This document shows, piece by piece, positions 1 to 6,047 of a stretch of DNA of 11,641 bases. The notes beneath the pieces are model-generated. The model did not search any database. It saw nothing but the letters and a program-made list of their open reading frames with translations, and had not been told where the DNA came from. The position numbers and the translations under genes were made by a program. The stretch comes from Chlorobiota bacterium (GTDB lineage: Bacteria > Bacteroidota > Ignavibacteria > Ignavibacteriales > Ignavibacteriaceae). The stretch spans positions 1 to 11,641 of the forward strand of contig RHKR01000030.1 in the NCBI GenBank assembly GCA_008363265.1. The letters are read 5' to 3'. Positions within the stretch are counted from its first letter, which is position 1, and each line of letters starts with the position of its first letter.

Positions 1-117
1 GTCGAAGAAATACCAATTAATCTTCGCAACTTTTGGAGACCTTTTTTACGAAAGGTTGAGCGGGAGATTTATATCTCTTGACTTTAAACCTTTTATATGT
101 GTAACCCTTTAAATCAA

Positions 118-1356
118 CTATTTGAAAGTACTGAACCACTTGGGGGGGTGAAGGGAGGAGTAGATATAGGTACCTCGGTGGTCGGCTTTGGGGCCGGCGT
201 TTACCGCTTTTGTGTCGCCGCTGCCGAGGAGTTTGTGCCAGTTCTCGGGGAGCAGGGCGATATAAACAGGCACCACTTCATCAGCTTCACCATAGTAGGT
301 GCGAAGCGGTGTTTTTATCCTCCATCTGTATGCCTGCATCTCCTCGAGCATCTTCCAGAAAGGCTCCGTACCGATATCACCAGTTACCCTGAACTCATCG
401 TTGAACATATCGGGGGTTTTAACCGGTGTTTTTGAAACGAGCTCTTTGAAATCGATCTTGAACTCGTAGAAATCCTTCGCGACCTGGTAATATTCCGGCT
501 TAATCGCCCGTTTCGCGAGATCCGGCAAATTGTTGTAATATTCGTGCGAGAAGAAGAAGTTTGATCCGCAACCGGGGAGGTAGATCGCGTCACCCGGCTG
601 CCAGTTGTTCAGCCACCGGTTTATCGTGCCGAACGCGTCAACGGGGGCACTCGCCACGGCAGCGGCCTTCACGGTGATGTTGAGTTCTTCAAGTTTTCTG
701 AGGAAGCTCATTGTCGTCCAGCCACCCTGCGACCATCCATGAAGGAAAAGATCGCCCCGTTCGATGCCAAGATCCACAAGCACATCCCCGGCGGCGATAA
801 GCATGTCGAGGCACGCCTGCTCCGAGGCCTCCTTTACGAGATATGAGTTGGGAAGATCTGACTCACCCAGTCCGAAATAATCAGCGCCGACCACTATGTA
901 ACCCTGAGCGCCAAAAGTGGCGAGCATCAGCTTCACCTCTGAGGTTGAGTCGGGGTGTGAAGGCACTTCATATTTGCTGAAGACGGTTCCGTGCTGGTAA
1001 GAGAGCACGGGCATGGTTTTAGTACCGGTCTCGGGTACGGCAACAAGTCCGGTTGCTGTAATTGGTTGGTTGCCGAACTCTGGTATGACCGACTTATACC
1101 TGACCCTGTAAAGCTTAACCGGGTACTTCGGTTTCTCGAACTTCCCCCTGTACTCTTCCGCCGGCAGGGGTGAGCCGTGCATATAGGCATCAAGTTCAGG
1201 GCCCAGGATCTTATCCATCTTGTCAAGACCGAAAGTGCCGATATATTTGTAATCTGCGATCTCTGAGGCAGTCTTGTAGTCATCGCCTGACTGTGCCCTG
1301 AGGAGGATCGGTGTGAATAAAAAGATCAGAATTAAAGATGAGATCATTTTTCTCAT
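118..1356 (-). CDS. Exported alpha/beta hydrolase (secretory lipase/esterase-like)
   Basis: A 412-residue protein that probably hydrolyses an ester or lipid outside the cytoplasm. Residues 1-21 form a signal peptide: MRKM, then a hydrophobic stretch ending in LLRAQ, with likely cleavage near A21. The alpha/beta-hydrolase signs are an oxyanion-type QHGT at 121-124, the nucleophile elbow GWSQG with Ser209, an acid at Asp359 in GEADEVVP, and the base His393 in ADHRGTY, in the canonical Ser-Asp-His order. The length suits the bacterial secretory-lipase/prolyl-peptidase-like branch, but the substrate cannot be read from sequence. I chose the ATG at 1356 because AAAAGGAG lies 11 nt upstream and the signal peptide starts there. 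It stands alone, divergent from the sigma-factor operon, and has no visible T9SS tail. A run of seven C's lies ten codons before the stop, and slippage there would alter only the last residues. I see no convincing terminator after the stop. Confidence 0.88.
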   Translation of the reverse strand: MRKMISSLILIFLFTPILLRAQSGDDYKTASEIADYKYIGTFGLDKMDKILGPELDAYMHGSPLPAEEYRGKFEKPKYPVKLYRVRYKSVIPEFGNQPITATGLVAVPETGTKTMPVLSYQHGTVFSKYEVPSHPDSTSEVKLMLATFGAQGYIVVGADYFGLGESDLPNSYLVKEASEQACLDMLIAAGDVLVDLGIERGDLFLHGWSQGGWTTMSFLRKLEELNITVKAAAVASAPVDAFGTINRWLNNWQPGDAIYLPGCGSNFFFSHEYYNNLPDLAKRAIKPEYYQVAKDFYEFKIDFKELVSKTPVKTPDMFNDEFRVTGDIGTEPFWKMLEEMQAYRWRIKTPLRTYYGEADEVVPVYIALLPENWHKLLGSGDTKAVNAGPKADHRGTYIYSSLHPPKWFSTFK

Positions 1357-1367
1357 AATAGGAATAA

Positions 1368-1375
1368 CTCCTTTT
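1368..1375 (-). promoter_or_regulatory. Ribosome binding site of the alpha/beta hydrolase
   Basis: On the minus strand this reads AAAAGGAG, a strong Shine-Dalgarno match 11 nt before the ATG at 1356. It supports that start over the next in-frame Met three codons later. Several other genes in the window lack such a site. Confidence 0.6.
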
Positions 1376-1437
1376 GGTTAGGGTTTGGATCAGATGGTAA
1401 AGCCGCGCGTTCGGATGGCTTTTAATTGTAGTCACGG

Positions 1438-1445
1438 CAAAAATA
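1438..1445 (-). promoter_or_regulatory. Possible -7 promoter element of the alpha/beta hydrolase
   Basis: On the minus strand the bases read TATTTTTG, fitting TAnnTTTG, about 80 nt before the hydrolase start. No good -33 partner is visible, so the call is weak. Confidence 0.2.
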
Positions 1446-1592
1446 ACCCCCCGGATATTGATAACTGAGGATTATTAGACCAACTTCATTTATCGGCGAC
1501 AATCGCCGCTGTAATCCGGTTTACCCCTGGCGCCGTTCATCCCGCCATTCCGGCATCCGGATAATATCCCTTCAACTCATCCTTTATATTGC

Positions 1593-1600
1593 TATTTTTG
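1593..1600 (+). promoter_or_regulatory. Possible -7 promoter element of the sigma/anti-sigma operon
   Basis: TATTTTTG matches the Bacteroidota -7 motif TAnnTTTG and lies 65 nt before the ATG of the ECF sigma gene, a plausible leader length. No clear TTTG -33 box lies about 19-21 nt upstream. ECF operons are often autoregulated through a promoter of another type, so this is only a candidate. Confidence 0.22.
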
Positions 1601-1665
1601 CCGTTGCCCCGCGCGAAAACTCCGGCGGGAGCGGAACTTAACTTTAACCGAGACCGTCATAATCC

Positions 1666-2268
1666 ATGAACGAAAAAGAAAATAACGAAGGTATGCAGCA
1701 AGCCCGGAACATTTTCAGCCTGCAGGATGACTTTTCACTTATAAAGGCATTCAAGGAAGGCGACGAGTCGGCATTCAAAGATCTGGTACTGAGGCACAAG
1801 GAGAAGGTGAGGAACCTGATCTACCTTAACCTCGGCAACACTTCCGCGATCGACGACATCAGCCAGGAGGTTTTCCTCTCGGTTTACAGAAAACTGAAGC
1901 AGTTCCGCTTCCAGTCACAGTTCACCACCTGGCTTTACACCATCACCATCAACAAGATCCGCGACCATGTAAGGAAGCAGAAAATAATGTCGATCTTCTC
2001 CGCCTTCAGCGGCGATGACAGCGATAACATCCCCGACAACGGGAGCCACCGCGAAAACTTCGACATAAATGAAATGGTGAGAGAGGCTATCGCAAAACTT
2101 CCACCGAAGCTCCGTGAACCCCTGATCCTCCGTGATTTTGAGGGAATGAGCTATCAGGAAATATCCGAAACAACAGGAATTGAATCCGGAACGGTTAAAT
2201 CAAGGATATTCAGAGCCCGCGAAGCACTGAAAAAGCAGCTTGAACCGTGGCGCGAGGAGTTACTATGA
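1666..2268 (+). CDS. ECF-type RNA polymerase sigma factor (sigma-70 family, RpoE-like)
   Basis: A 200-residue extracytoplasmic-function sigma factor that would direct RNA polymerase to a dedicated promoter set. Sigma region 2 spans about residues 32-105: a helix with DESAFKDLVLRHKEKV, then the core-binding and -10 recognition part with DDISQEVFLSVYRKL and FTTWLYTITINKIRDHVRKQK. A variable acidic linker covers about 106-135. Region 4 spans about 137-190, with AIAKLPPKLREPLILRDFEGMSYQEIS and the DNA-contacting helix GIESGTVKSRIFRAREALKK. Regions 1.1 and 3 are absent, as expected for ECF factors. The ATG at 1666 has no strong Shine-Dalgarno. Its stop codon overlaps the anti-sigma start in ATGA, so the two are translationally coupled, the usual arrangement that keeps an ECF factor in check. 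The target genes are unknown; autoregulation of this operon is likely by family precedent only. Confidence 0.95.
   Translation: MNEKENNEGMQQARNIFSLQDDFSLIKAFKEGDESAFKDLVLRHKEKVRNLIYLNLGNTSAIDDISQEVFLSVYRKLKQFRFQSQFTTWLYTITINKIRDHVRKQKIMSIFSAFSGDDSDNIPDNGSHRENFDINEMVREAIAKLPPKLREPLILRDFEGMSYQEISETTGIESGTVKSRIFRAREALKKQLEPWREELL
2254..2259 (+). promoter_or_regulatory. Ribosome binding site deciding the anti-sigma start
   Basis: GAGGAG inside the last codons of the sigma gene lies 5 nt before the ATG at 2265. This favours ATG 2265, in an ATGA overlap with the sigma stop, over the in-frame GTG at 2247, which would place this site inside the coding region. Confidence 0.6.
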
Positions 2269-3851
2269 GACAATTTGATAACGATTATGAGAATCTTTCC
2301 GCACTTGCCGATGGCGAGTTGAGGGAAGACCAGGCAGCAATATACAGGGAGAAGCTTCGGCAGTCGCCCGCGCTGAGGGAGAAGTACAACGAGATCCTGA
2401 TGGCGAAGAAAGCGGTTGAGGAATTGCCGCCACTTCCCGAGGATCACTACTTCTATACACGTCTTGGCGAGTATATCAAAGTGGAGAACAAACAGGTCTC
2501 CCGCCTGAAACCTTTTTACAAGCCGGTCGCCACACTTGGCGTGTTCACGCTGGTGTTAATGACCTTCTTCAGCGTGAGCCCCGGCTTTCTTGACGACCTT
2601 TTCGAACGCCAGAAGGGGAACATCCTCGATTTCTACACGAAGAACCTCCGCCCGTATTTCGCGGAAGAGGAGCTTTCCAAAGACGACATCTTCAATTTTG
2701 CCTTCTCGCAGGTGCTGCCGATCGACTCTGCCGGTGGAAATGTGATCAGCCTCGACGGTTCGAACGGAGGTGCCGCAATCGCCATACGTGAGGCATCCAT
2801 GGGCGACTCGAAGATCACCCTCAAGGAGTTCACCGAAAAACTGAACCTTAACCCCACGCAAAAGGTGAAACTTGACAACGTTCTGAAGAAGTATGAGGAC
2901 AAGATCAGAAAATCGATCCTCGTGAACGACAACAATACAGTAGCGGTTAACACGAACCTGTGGAACTATAACGCTGCCCTTAAAGCAGAAATAATGGCCA
3001 TCGCTGCCGAAAACGAAGTGGTTGCCAGCGTTATGCCGGCGAGCCTTCTGCAGAGCATGCCCGCTTTTTCACAGATCGATTTCTCTGAGGATGAAGGCTC
3101 TTTCGTCTGCATCAACCCTGACACCGTCTTCATGACAACTCTAAAGGTTGACACGAAGGCACCGATGTACAACGTGCCCGTAATGAACAAGGAAAAGATC
3201 ATCAAGAACACCAAGGTGGTGCTCGCTCCGAAAAAGCAGAAGTACGGCGGTTTTCACGACGGAAGGGGTGATACCTCGAGTGTGAAGAAATTCAAAGTGT
3301 TCATCGATACCAACTTTATCAAGTTCGATATGCCCGACTTCGTCTTCGAGCCCGGCATGCCCTCGCTGATCGAACTCCGCAGGATTGACTCTCTCGTTGA
3401 TCTCAGCATGAAGAATTTCGATATGAAGTTCAGGTTTGACTCCATCCCCGGAGGCCGTGGTTTCGATTTCAATGTGAAGTTCGATGTCCCCGGAATTCCC
3501 GACAAGGAGAAGTTCTTCGAGTTCAAGTTCGACTCCTCAAAGGGAGGCACATCCCTTGACTTCAACTTCCCCGGGAAAGACAGCTCCGGCTTTAAGATAT
3601 TCATCCCCGACGGACTCGATAAAATGCCCGACCTCAAGGGCCTCGGCAACCTCGACTCCCTGATGATCTTCAAGAAGTTCGATAAAGACTCTTCTTTCAA
3701 CTTCAACTTCCCCTTCAAGGGCCTTGAGGGTCCCGACCTTCAGCAGTTCCAGGAAGAGATGAAGAAATTCCGCGAAGAAATGAAGAAGTTCCGCGAAGAG
3801 TTCAAGCCCGTAGTACCGAAGAAGAAAGAGAAGAAACCGATCGAAATTTAA
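2265..3851 (+). CDS. Membrane-anchored anti-sigma factor with long extracytoplasmic repeat region
   Basis: A 528-residue partner of the upstream ECF sigma factor. Residues 1-75 are a helical cytoplasmic domain of the RseA/zinc-less anti-sigma sort (ENLSALADGELREDQAAIYR, then LREKYNEILMAKKAVEEL), which would clamp the sigma factor. One membrane segment lies at about 88-105 (VATLGVFTLVLMTFFSVS). The remaining 420 residues should face the periplasm, far longer than in typical anti-sigma factors. Residues 184-250 are helical and contain LNLNPTQKVKLDNVLKKYEDK, recalling LTxxQ-type periplasmic sensors (Spy/CpxP/CnrX). Residues 343-485 alternate Phe with Asp, Lys and Gly in FxF patterns (FRFD, FDFNVKFD, FEFKFD, LDFNFPG, FNFNFPF), probably a beta-rich repeat. 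Residues 495-513 are a short charged coiled coil encoded by a 24-bp tandem repeat. No catalytic motif is visible. The anti-sigma role rests on gene order and the N-terminal domain; the sensor role is inference. Confidence 0.82.
   Translation: MRQFDNDYENLSALADGELREDQAAIYREKLRQSPALREKYNEILMAKKAVEELPPLPEDHYFYTRLGEYIKVENKQVSRLKPFYKPVATLGVFTLVLMTFFSVSPGFLDDLFERQKGNILDFYTKNLRPYFAEEELSKDDIFNFAFSQVLPIDSAGGNVISLDGSNGGAAIAIREASMGDSKITLKEFTEKLNLNPTQKVKLDNVLKKYEDKIRKSILVNDNNTVAVNTNLWNYNAALKAEIMAIAAENEVVASVMPASLLQSMPAFSQIDFSEDEGSFVCINPDTVFMTTLKVDTKAPMYNVPVMNKEKIIKNTKVVLAPKKQKYGGFHDGRGDTSSVKKFKVFIDTNFIKFDMPDFVFEPGMPSLIELRRIDSLVDLSMKNFDMKFRFDSIPGGRGFDFNVKFDVPGIPDKEKFFEFKFDSSKGGTSLDFNFPGKDSSGFKIFIPDGLDKMPDLKGLGNLDSLMIFKKFDKDSSFNFNFPFKGLEGPDLQQFQEEMKKFREEMKKFREEFKPVVPKKKEKKPIEI
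3752..3802 (+). repeat. 24-bp tandem repeat at the 3' end of the anti-sigma gene
   Basis: Two full copies and a partial third of a 24-bp unit, close to GAAGARATGAAGAARTTCCGC, encode the heptad-like block EEMKKFR-EEMKKFR-EEFK. The period is a whole number of codons (8), so copy-number change would keep the frame. It encodes a charged helix just before the Lys-rich C-terminus. Confidence 0.6.
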
Positions 3852-3879
3852 GGCTGAGGGATGAAGGCTGAAGGATGAG

Positions 3880-3910
3880 TCCGCCGCGAGGGCGGAGTGA
3901 AATGTGATTC
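3880..3910. repeat. Dispersed intergenic palindromic repeat, copy 1
   Basis: A hairpin TCCGCC-GCGAG-GGCGGA at 3880-3896 is followed directly by AGTGAAATGTGATTC at 3896-3910. The same 15-mer recurs at 5396-5410, and GAGTCCGCCGCG (3877-3888) recurs at 5451-5462. The preceding bases 3853-3879 are a degenerate run of GATGA/GCTGA words. It appears to be one member of a noncoding interspersed repeat family. Confidence 0.55.
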
Positions 3911-3942
3911 TCCGTTTGCGATTTGAGCTACGGGATTTTAAC

Positions 3943-3980
3943 AAAACCGGTGGTTTTATGATCACCGGTTTTTTATTTTA
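3943..3980 (+). terminator. Rho-independent terminator of the sigma/anti-sigma operon
   Basis: A perfect 10-bp inverted repeat, AAAACCGGTG at 3943-3952 and CACCGGTTTT at 3963-3972, has a 10-nt loop. The right arm runs into a T-rich tail (TTTTTTATTTT). It lies about 90 nt after the anti-sigma stop and before the serine hydrolase, so it separates the two transcription units. Because both arms are flanked by A/T runs, it could also act on the minus strand. Confidence 0.75.
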
Positions 3981-4035
3981 AACCCATATGATACTGATCT
4001 GATCTAATATTTTACATTTGACAATAATATAAAAT

Positions 4036-4047
4036 CCCCCACGGGGG
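4036..4047. repeat. Small GC hairpin before the serine hydrolase
   Basis: CCCCC-AC-GGGGG is followed by two tandem copies of GTGAAATC (4053-4060 and 4062-4069) just before the serine-hydrolase start. The role is unknown. It may be another intergenic repeat remnant or affect the leader of the downstream mRNA. Confidence 0.35.
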
Positions 4048-4086
4048 CAGGCGTGAAATCAGTGAAATCTGTGTAACCCTTTCAAA

Positions 4087-5397
4087 ATGAAGCGAATACT
4101 GACCTTATTAATCATACTACTTGCGTACACCAACGCCCAGACACTTTATTTCCCTCCGGTGACGGGGAGTGATTGGGAGAGCGTAACACCCGCATCACTT
4201 GGCTGGAACCTCGCGAAGATCGATTCCCTCTACTCATTCCTCGATGACTCGAACACGAAGGCATTCCTCGTACTCAAGGATGGAAAGATCGTTCTGGAGA
4301 AATACTTTGATACCTTTACCCGCGACAGCGTTTGGTACTGGGCATCGGCAGGGAAATCGCTCACCGCTTTTCTGGTCGGTATCGCCAAACAGGAGGGGAA
4401 ACTCCGCCTCGACGACACCACTTCAAAATATCTCGGAACGGGGTGGACATCACTGACCCCCCAACAGGAAGCAGATATTAAGATCATACATCAGCTTACA
4501 ATGACCTCGGGACTGGACGACGGCGTGCCCGACCATTATTGCACCCTCCCTTCGTGCCTCATTTACAAGGCGCCGCCCGGAACCCGGTGGGCATACCATA
4601 ACGGGCCTTACACGCTCCTCGACCGTGTTGTGCAAAGTGCCACGGGACTTACCATGACCCAGTTCGTGGCTCAGAAACTTAAACCGGTCACGGGAATCGG
4701 CGGCATCTTCTGGCCAAGCGGCTACAACAATGTCTTTTTTAGCACGCCCCGCAACATGGCGAGGTACGGGCTCCTTATTCTGAACAAAGGGAAGTGGGGC
4801 CAGACTCCTGTAATGACCGACACCACCTACTTCCGGGAGATGACCACCACTTCGAACCAGCTTAACAAATCGTACGGTTATCTCTGGTGGTTGAACGGCA
4901 AGGAAACTTACATGCTGCCGCAGACGCAGTTCGTCTTCCCCGGAATGCTTGCGCCCGACGCGCCTCCCTCGATGATCTCCGCTCTCGGGAAGGATGGACA
5001 GATCCTCAATATAGTCCCCGAACTGAACCTCGTTACGTTCAGAATGGGAAATGCCCCGGGTACCTCGTCAGATGTAACTCCTGTCTATAACAACGACACC
5101 TGGAAGATACTCCGCGAGGTGATAAACTGGTCGCCCACTTCGGTTAAGGATGAATTTGAATCGCCTCAGGCAACGGGACTCAGGCTTCACCCCAATCCCG
5201 CCGGTGACATGGTTGTTCTCTCATTCCCCGGTCTTAATGAAGGGACAGAAGTGGAAATTTACTCCGTACTTGGTGAGAGAATGTCCGTCCGCCTTGCAGG
5301 CAACACGCTTGATCTTGCAGGCTGGCCGGCAGGCGTGTATCAGGTTGTGGTCCGTTCCGAGGGCAGGGTGTCAAGCGGTAAGTTTGTGAAGTACTAG
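4087..5397 (+). CDS. Exported beta-lactamase-fold serine hydrolase with T9SS type A sorting domain
   Basis: A 436-residue secreted serine hydrolase of the class C beta-lactamase / penicillin-binding-protein-like family (members include esterases, D-amino-acid amidases and DD-peptidases). Residues 1-17 are a signal peptide ending TNA|Q. The catalytic domain covers about 30-347: SxxK at Ser87-Lys90 in WASAGKS, YxN at Tyr170-Asn172 in WAYHNG, SYGYLWW at 262-268, and a GKDGQ box at 301-305 in place of the KTG triad, a common variant. Residues about 365-436 form a type IX secretion sorting domain: LHPNPAGD, VEIYSVLGE, WPAGVYQVVV and a final GKFVKY. The protein should therefore be exported by Sec, passed through the outer membrane by T9SS, and then released or anchored. 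The ATG at 4087 has no Shine-Dalgarno but begins the signal peptide. The gene appears monocistronic. The substrate is not readable from sequence; a peptidoglycan or ester substrate is possible. Confidence 0.9.
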   Translation: MKRILTLLIILLAYTNAQTLYFPPVTGSDWESVTPASLGWNLAKIDSLYSFLDDSNTKAFLVLKDGKIVLEKYFDTFTRDSVWYWASAGKSLTAFLVGIAKQEGKLRLDDTTSKYLGTGWTSLTPQQEADIKIIHQLTMTSGLDDGVPDHYCTLPSCLIYKAPPGTRWAYHNGPYTLLDRVVQSATGLTMTQFVAQKLKPVTGIGGIFWPSGYNNVFFSTPRNMARYGLLILNKGKWGQTPVMTDTTYFREMTTTSNQLNKSYGYLWWLNGKETYMLPQTQFVFPGMLAPDAPPSMISALGKDGQILNIVPELNLVTFRMGNAPGTSSDVTPVYNNDTWKILREVINWSPTSVKDEFESPQATGLRLHPNPAGDMVVLSFPGLNEGTEVEIYSVLGERMSVRLAGNTLDLAGWPAGVYQVVVRSEGRVSSGKFVKY

Positions 5398-5468
5398 TGA
5401 AATGTGATTCGCCCCGGCGAAGTGAAATGTTAGATGTTATATTACACCGTGAGTCCGCCGCGGCGAGG
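5396..5468. repeat. Dispersed intergenic palindromic repeat, copy 2
   Basis: It starts at the stop codon of the serine hydrolase with the 15-mer AGTGAAATGTGATTC (5396-5410), also at 3896-3910. Then come the palindrome TTCGCC-CC-GGCGAA (5408-5421), a second GTGAAATGT (5422-5430), and GAGTCCGCCGCG (5451-5462) with the palindrome CGCCGCGGCG (5456-5465). It carries the same words as copy 1 in a different order. Confidence 0.5.
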
Positions 5469-5498
5469 CAAAGGCCGTAGAGTCGGATAAACCAATAG

Positions 5499-5554
5499 GC
5501 GGTGGCTTTAGCCATCGCATTGCGAGGTTCACCAACAACCCGGCTTTAGCCGCG
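5499..5554. repeat. Two GGCTTTAGCC-type hairpins
   Basis: Two hairpins share the core GGCTTTAGCC and the loop TTTA. The first has an 8-bp stem with one G-T pair, GCGGTGGC-TTTA-GCCATCGC at 5499-5518. The second has a perfect 4-bp stem, CGGC-TTTA-GCCG at 5541-5552, with further pairing beyond a mismatch. From memory, palindromes with this core are scattered through intergenic DNA of many Bacteroidota-like genomes. Neither is followed by a T run, so they are not terminators. Confidence 0.45.
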
Positions 5555-5580
5555 GAGATCGTCCTGTAGGGGCAAGCATT

Positions 5581-5748
5581 GCACCGATAGGTGCCTCGTA
5601 TGGGTAGAAAAGCCCGCTCTGGCGGGCGAAATACGGTAGCCCCGCGCGTCAGCGCGGGGAAATTGGCACCGATAGGTGCCTCGTATGGGTAGAAAAGCCC
5701 GCTCTGGCGGGCGAAACACGGTAGCCCCGCGCGTAAGCGCGGGGATTG
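5581..5748. repeat. 85-bp tandem repeat, two copies, three tetraloop hairpins each
   Basis: Copy 1 is 5581-5665 and copy 2 is 5666-5748. They differ by two substitutions (T5632/C5717 and C5650/A5735) and a 2-nt indel at the end. Each unit holds three perfect hairpins with 4-nt loops: GCACC-GATA-GGTGC (5581-5594; 5666-5679), GCCCGC-TCTG-GCGGGC (5612-5627; 5697-5712) and CCCCGCGC-GTCA-GCGCGGGG (5640-5659; 5725-5744, loop GTAA). The only loop change in copy 2 leaves the stem intact. No T runs follow the stems. It resembles REP/BIME-like intergenic elements that are spread by a transposase elsewhere. The minus-strand open frames across it read copy 1 and copy 2 in different frames, which argues against a protein. 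Confidence 0.8.
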
Positions 5749-5770
5749 AAATGCACCACCACCAACACCA

Positions 5771-5790
5771 GAGCCCGCTGTGGCGGGCGA
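5771..5790. repeat. Partial third copy of the repeat (middle hairpin only)
   Basis: GCCCGC-TGTG-GCGGGC at 5773-5788 keeps the stem of the middle hairpin of the 85-bp unit with one loop change, flanked by GA on both sides. The first and third hairpins are missing. A short ACC-rich run (5752-5770) separates it from copy 2. Confidence 0.55.
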
Positions 5791-5876
5791 CATATCGTGG
5801 GCACAGCCGTTTAATTTCTTTGTGGCGCATGCCCGAATCGGATTCTGCGAACATCCTTGCTTGCAACTGCCCCCCA

Positions 5877-5890
5877 ATGGGCAGGCCCAT
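5877..5890. repeat. Short palindrome ATGGGC-AG-GCCCAT
   Basis: A perfect 6-bp inverted repeat with a 2-nt centre, at the right side of the repeat cluster. The flanking bases 5791-5940 are unique within this window and contain no gene that I can support. Confidence 0.35.
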
Positions 5891-5943
5891 CCCCGCCAGG
5901 GATTGGATAATCCATGACGGGATCAACTCGTTTGCATAAAAAA

Positions 5944-5980
5944 ACTCATCACTCATCGCTCATTCCGCCGCGGCGGATCA
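5944..5980. repeat. Dispersed intergenic palindromic repeat, copy 3
   Basis: A run of CTCAT(C/T)-type words (5945-5964) is followed by the perfect 14-nt palindrome TCCGCCGCGGCGGA (5964-5977). Read on the minus strand, this is the same order of words seen before the hairpin of copy 1 (GATGAG, then TCCGCC...GGCGGA). It is therefore an inverted member of the same family. Confidence 0.45.
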
Positions 5981-5987
5981 TCACTTT

Positions 5988-6018
5988 TTTGTTTTCTTCC
6001 CAAATTTTAATAATTTCA
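5988..6018 (+). promoter_or_regulatory. Possible promoter of the helicase-methyltransferase operon
   Basis: TTTG at 5988-5991 and TAATTTCA at 6011-6018 are 19 nt apart, the spacing of the Bacteroidota -33/-7 promoter. The -7 box deviates from TAnnTTTG at its last two positions. The position, about 30 nt before the ATG in an AT-rich stretch, is suitable. Confidence 0.25.
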
Positions 6019-6047
6019 GTTTTCGATCCAATAATTTCTTGGCAGGT

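Larger units (their letters stand above)
1357..1665. other. Divergent intergenic region (hydrolase / ECF sigma)
   Basis: These 309 bases separate two divergent genes and hold no open frame that I believe. The region must carry promoters for both. The octamer TATTTTTG, which fits the Bacteroidota -7 consensus TAnnTTTG, occurs once on each strand facing its gene: plus strand 1593-1600 and minus strand 1445-1438. I do not see a good -33 TTTG partner at the usual distance for either copy. The stretch 1500-1560 is GC-rich and shows nothing I recognise. The hydrolase ribosome binding site is at 1368-1375. Confidence 0.5.
5398..6047. other. 650-bp noncoding repeat cluster before the PLD-helicase gene
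   Basis: Between the stop of the serine hydrolase and the helicase start no open frame looks like a protein: the long minus-strand frames are rich in Arg, Cys, Pro and Gly and run through inverted repeats. The region holds, in order, dispersed repeat copy 2, two GGCTTTAGCC hairpins, the 85-bp tandem hairpin unit, a partial third copy, a short palindrome and dispersed repeat copy 3. The last 65 bases, from about 5980, turn AT-rich, as expected for a promoter and leader of the helicase operon. Confidence 0.65.

Noticed and set aside
39..77. Hairpins ACCTTT...AAAGGT (39-56) and GAGAT...ATCTC (64-77) as a terminator for the hydrolase
   Set aside because: Short AT-rich stems with no U tract in the minus-strand direction.
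98..110. TGTGTAACCCTTT also found at 4070-4082
   Set aside because: One repeated 13-mer is about what chance gives in a window this size. Kept only as a note that both copies lie in intergenic DNA.
1..112. Possible C-terminal end of an upstream gene (frame 1 is open to TGA at 79-81, frame 2 to TAA at 110-112)
   Set aside because: At least three frames, including one on the minus strand, are open over this AT-rich stretch, and none of the peptides is recognisable. Too short to support a partial gene.
142..148. G7/C7 homopolymer as a phase-variation switch in the hydrolase
   Set aside because: It lies ten codons from the stop, after the catalytic His, so slippage would not switch off the enzyme, and a tract of seven is short.
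2247..2264. GTG start six codons upstream for the anti-sigma gene
   Set aside because: It would leave the GAGGAG site inside the coding region. ATG 2265 has that site at proper spacing and the usual ATGA overlap.
5581..5790. CRISPR array
   Set aside because: The unit contains three hairpins and is repeated directly with no variable spacers, and there are only two full copies. The GGGGATTGAAA end of copy 2 resembles some CRISPR repeat ends but stands alone. No cas genes.
5581..5790. Intrinsic terminators
   Set aside because: None of the hairpins in the cluster is followed by a T run on either strand.
5437..5956. Minus-strand open frames of 136 and 146 codons across the repeat cluster
   Set aside because: They pass through inverted repeats. 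The two 85-bp copies are read in different frames because 85 is not a multiple of 3. Composition is Arg/Cys/Pro/Gly-rich with no domain. They are spurious.
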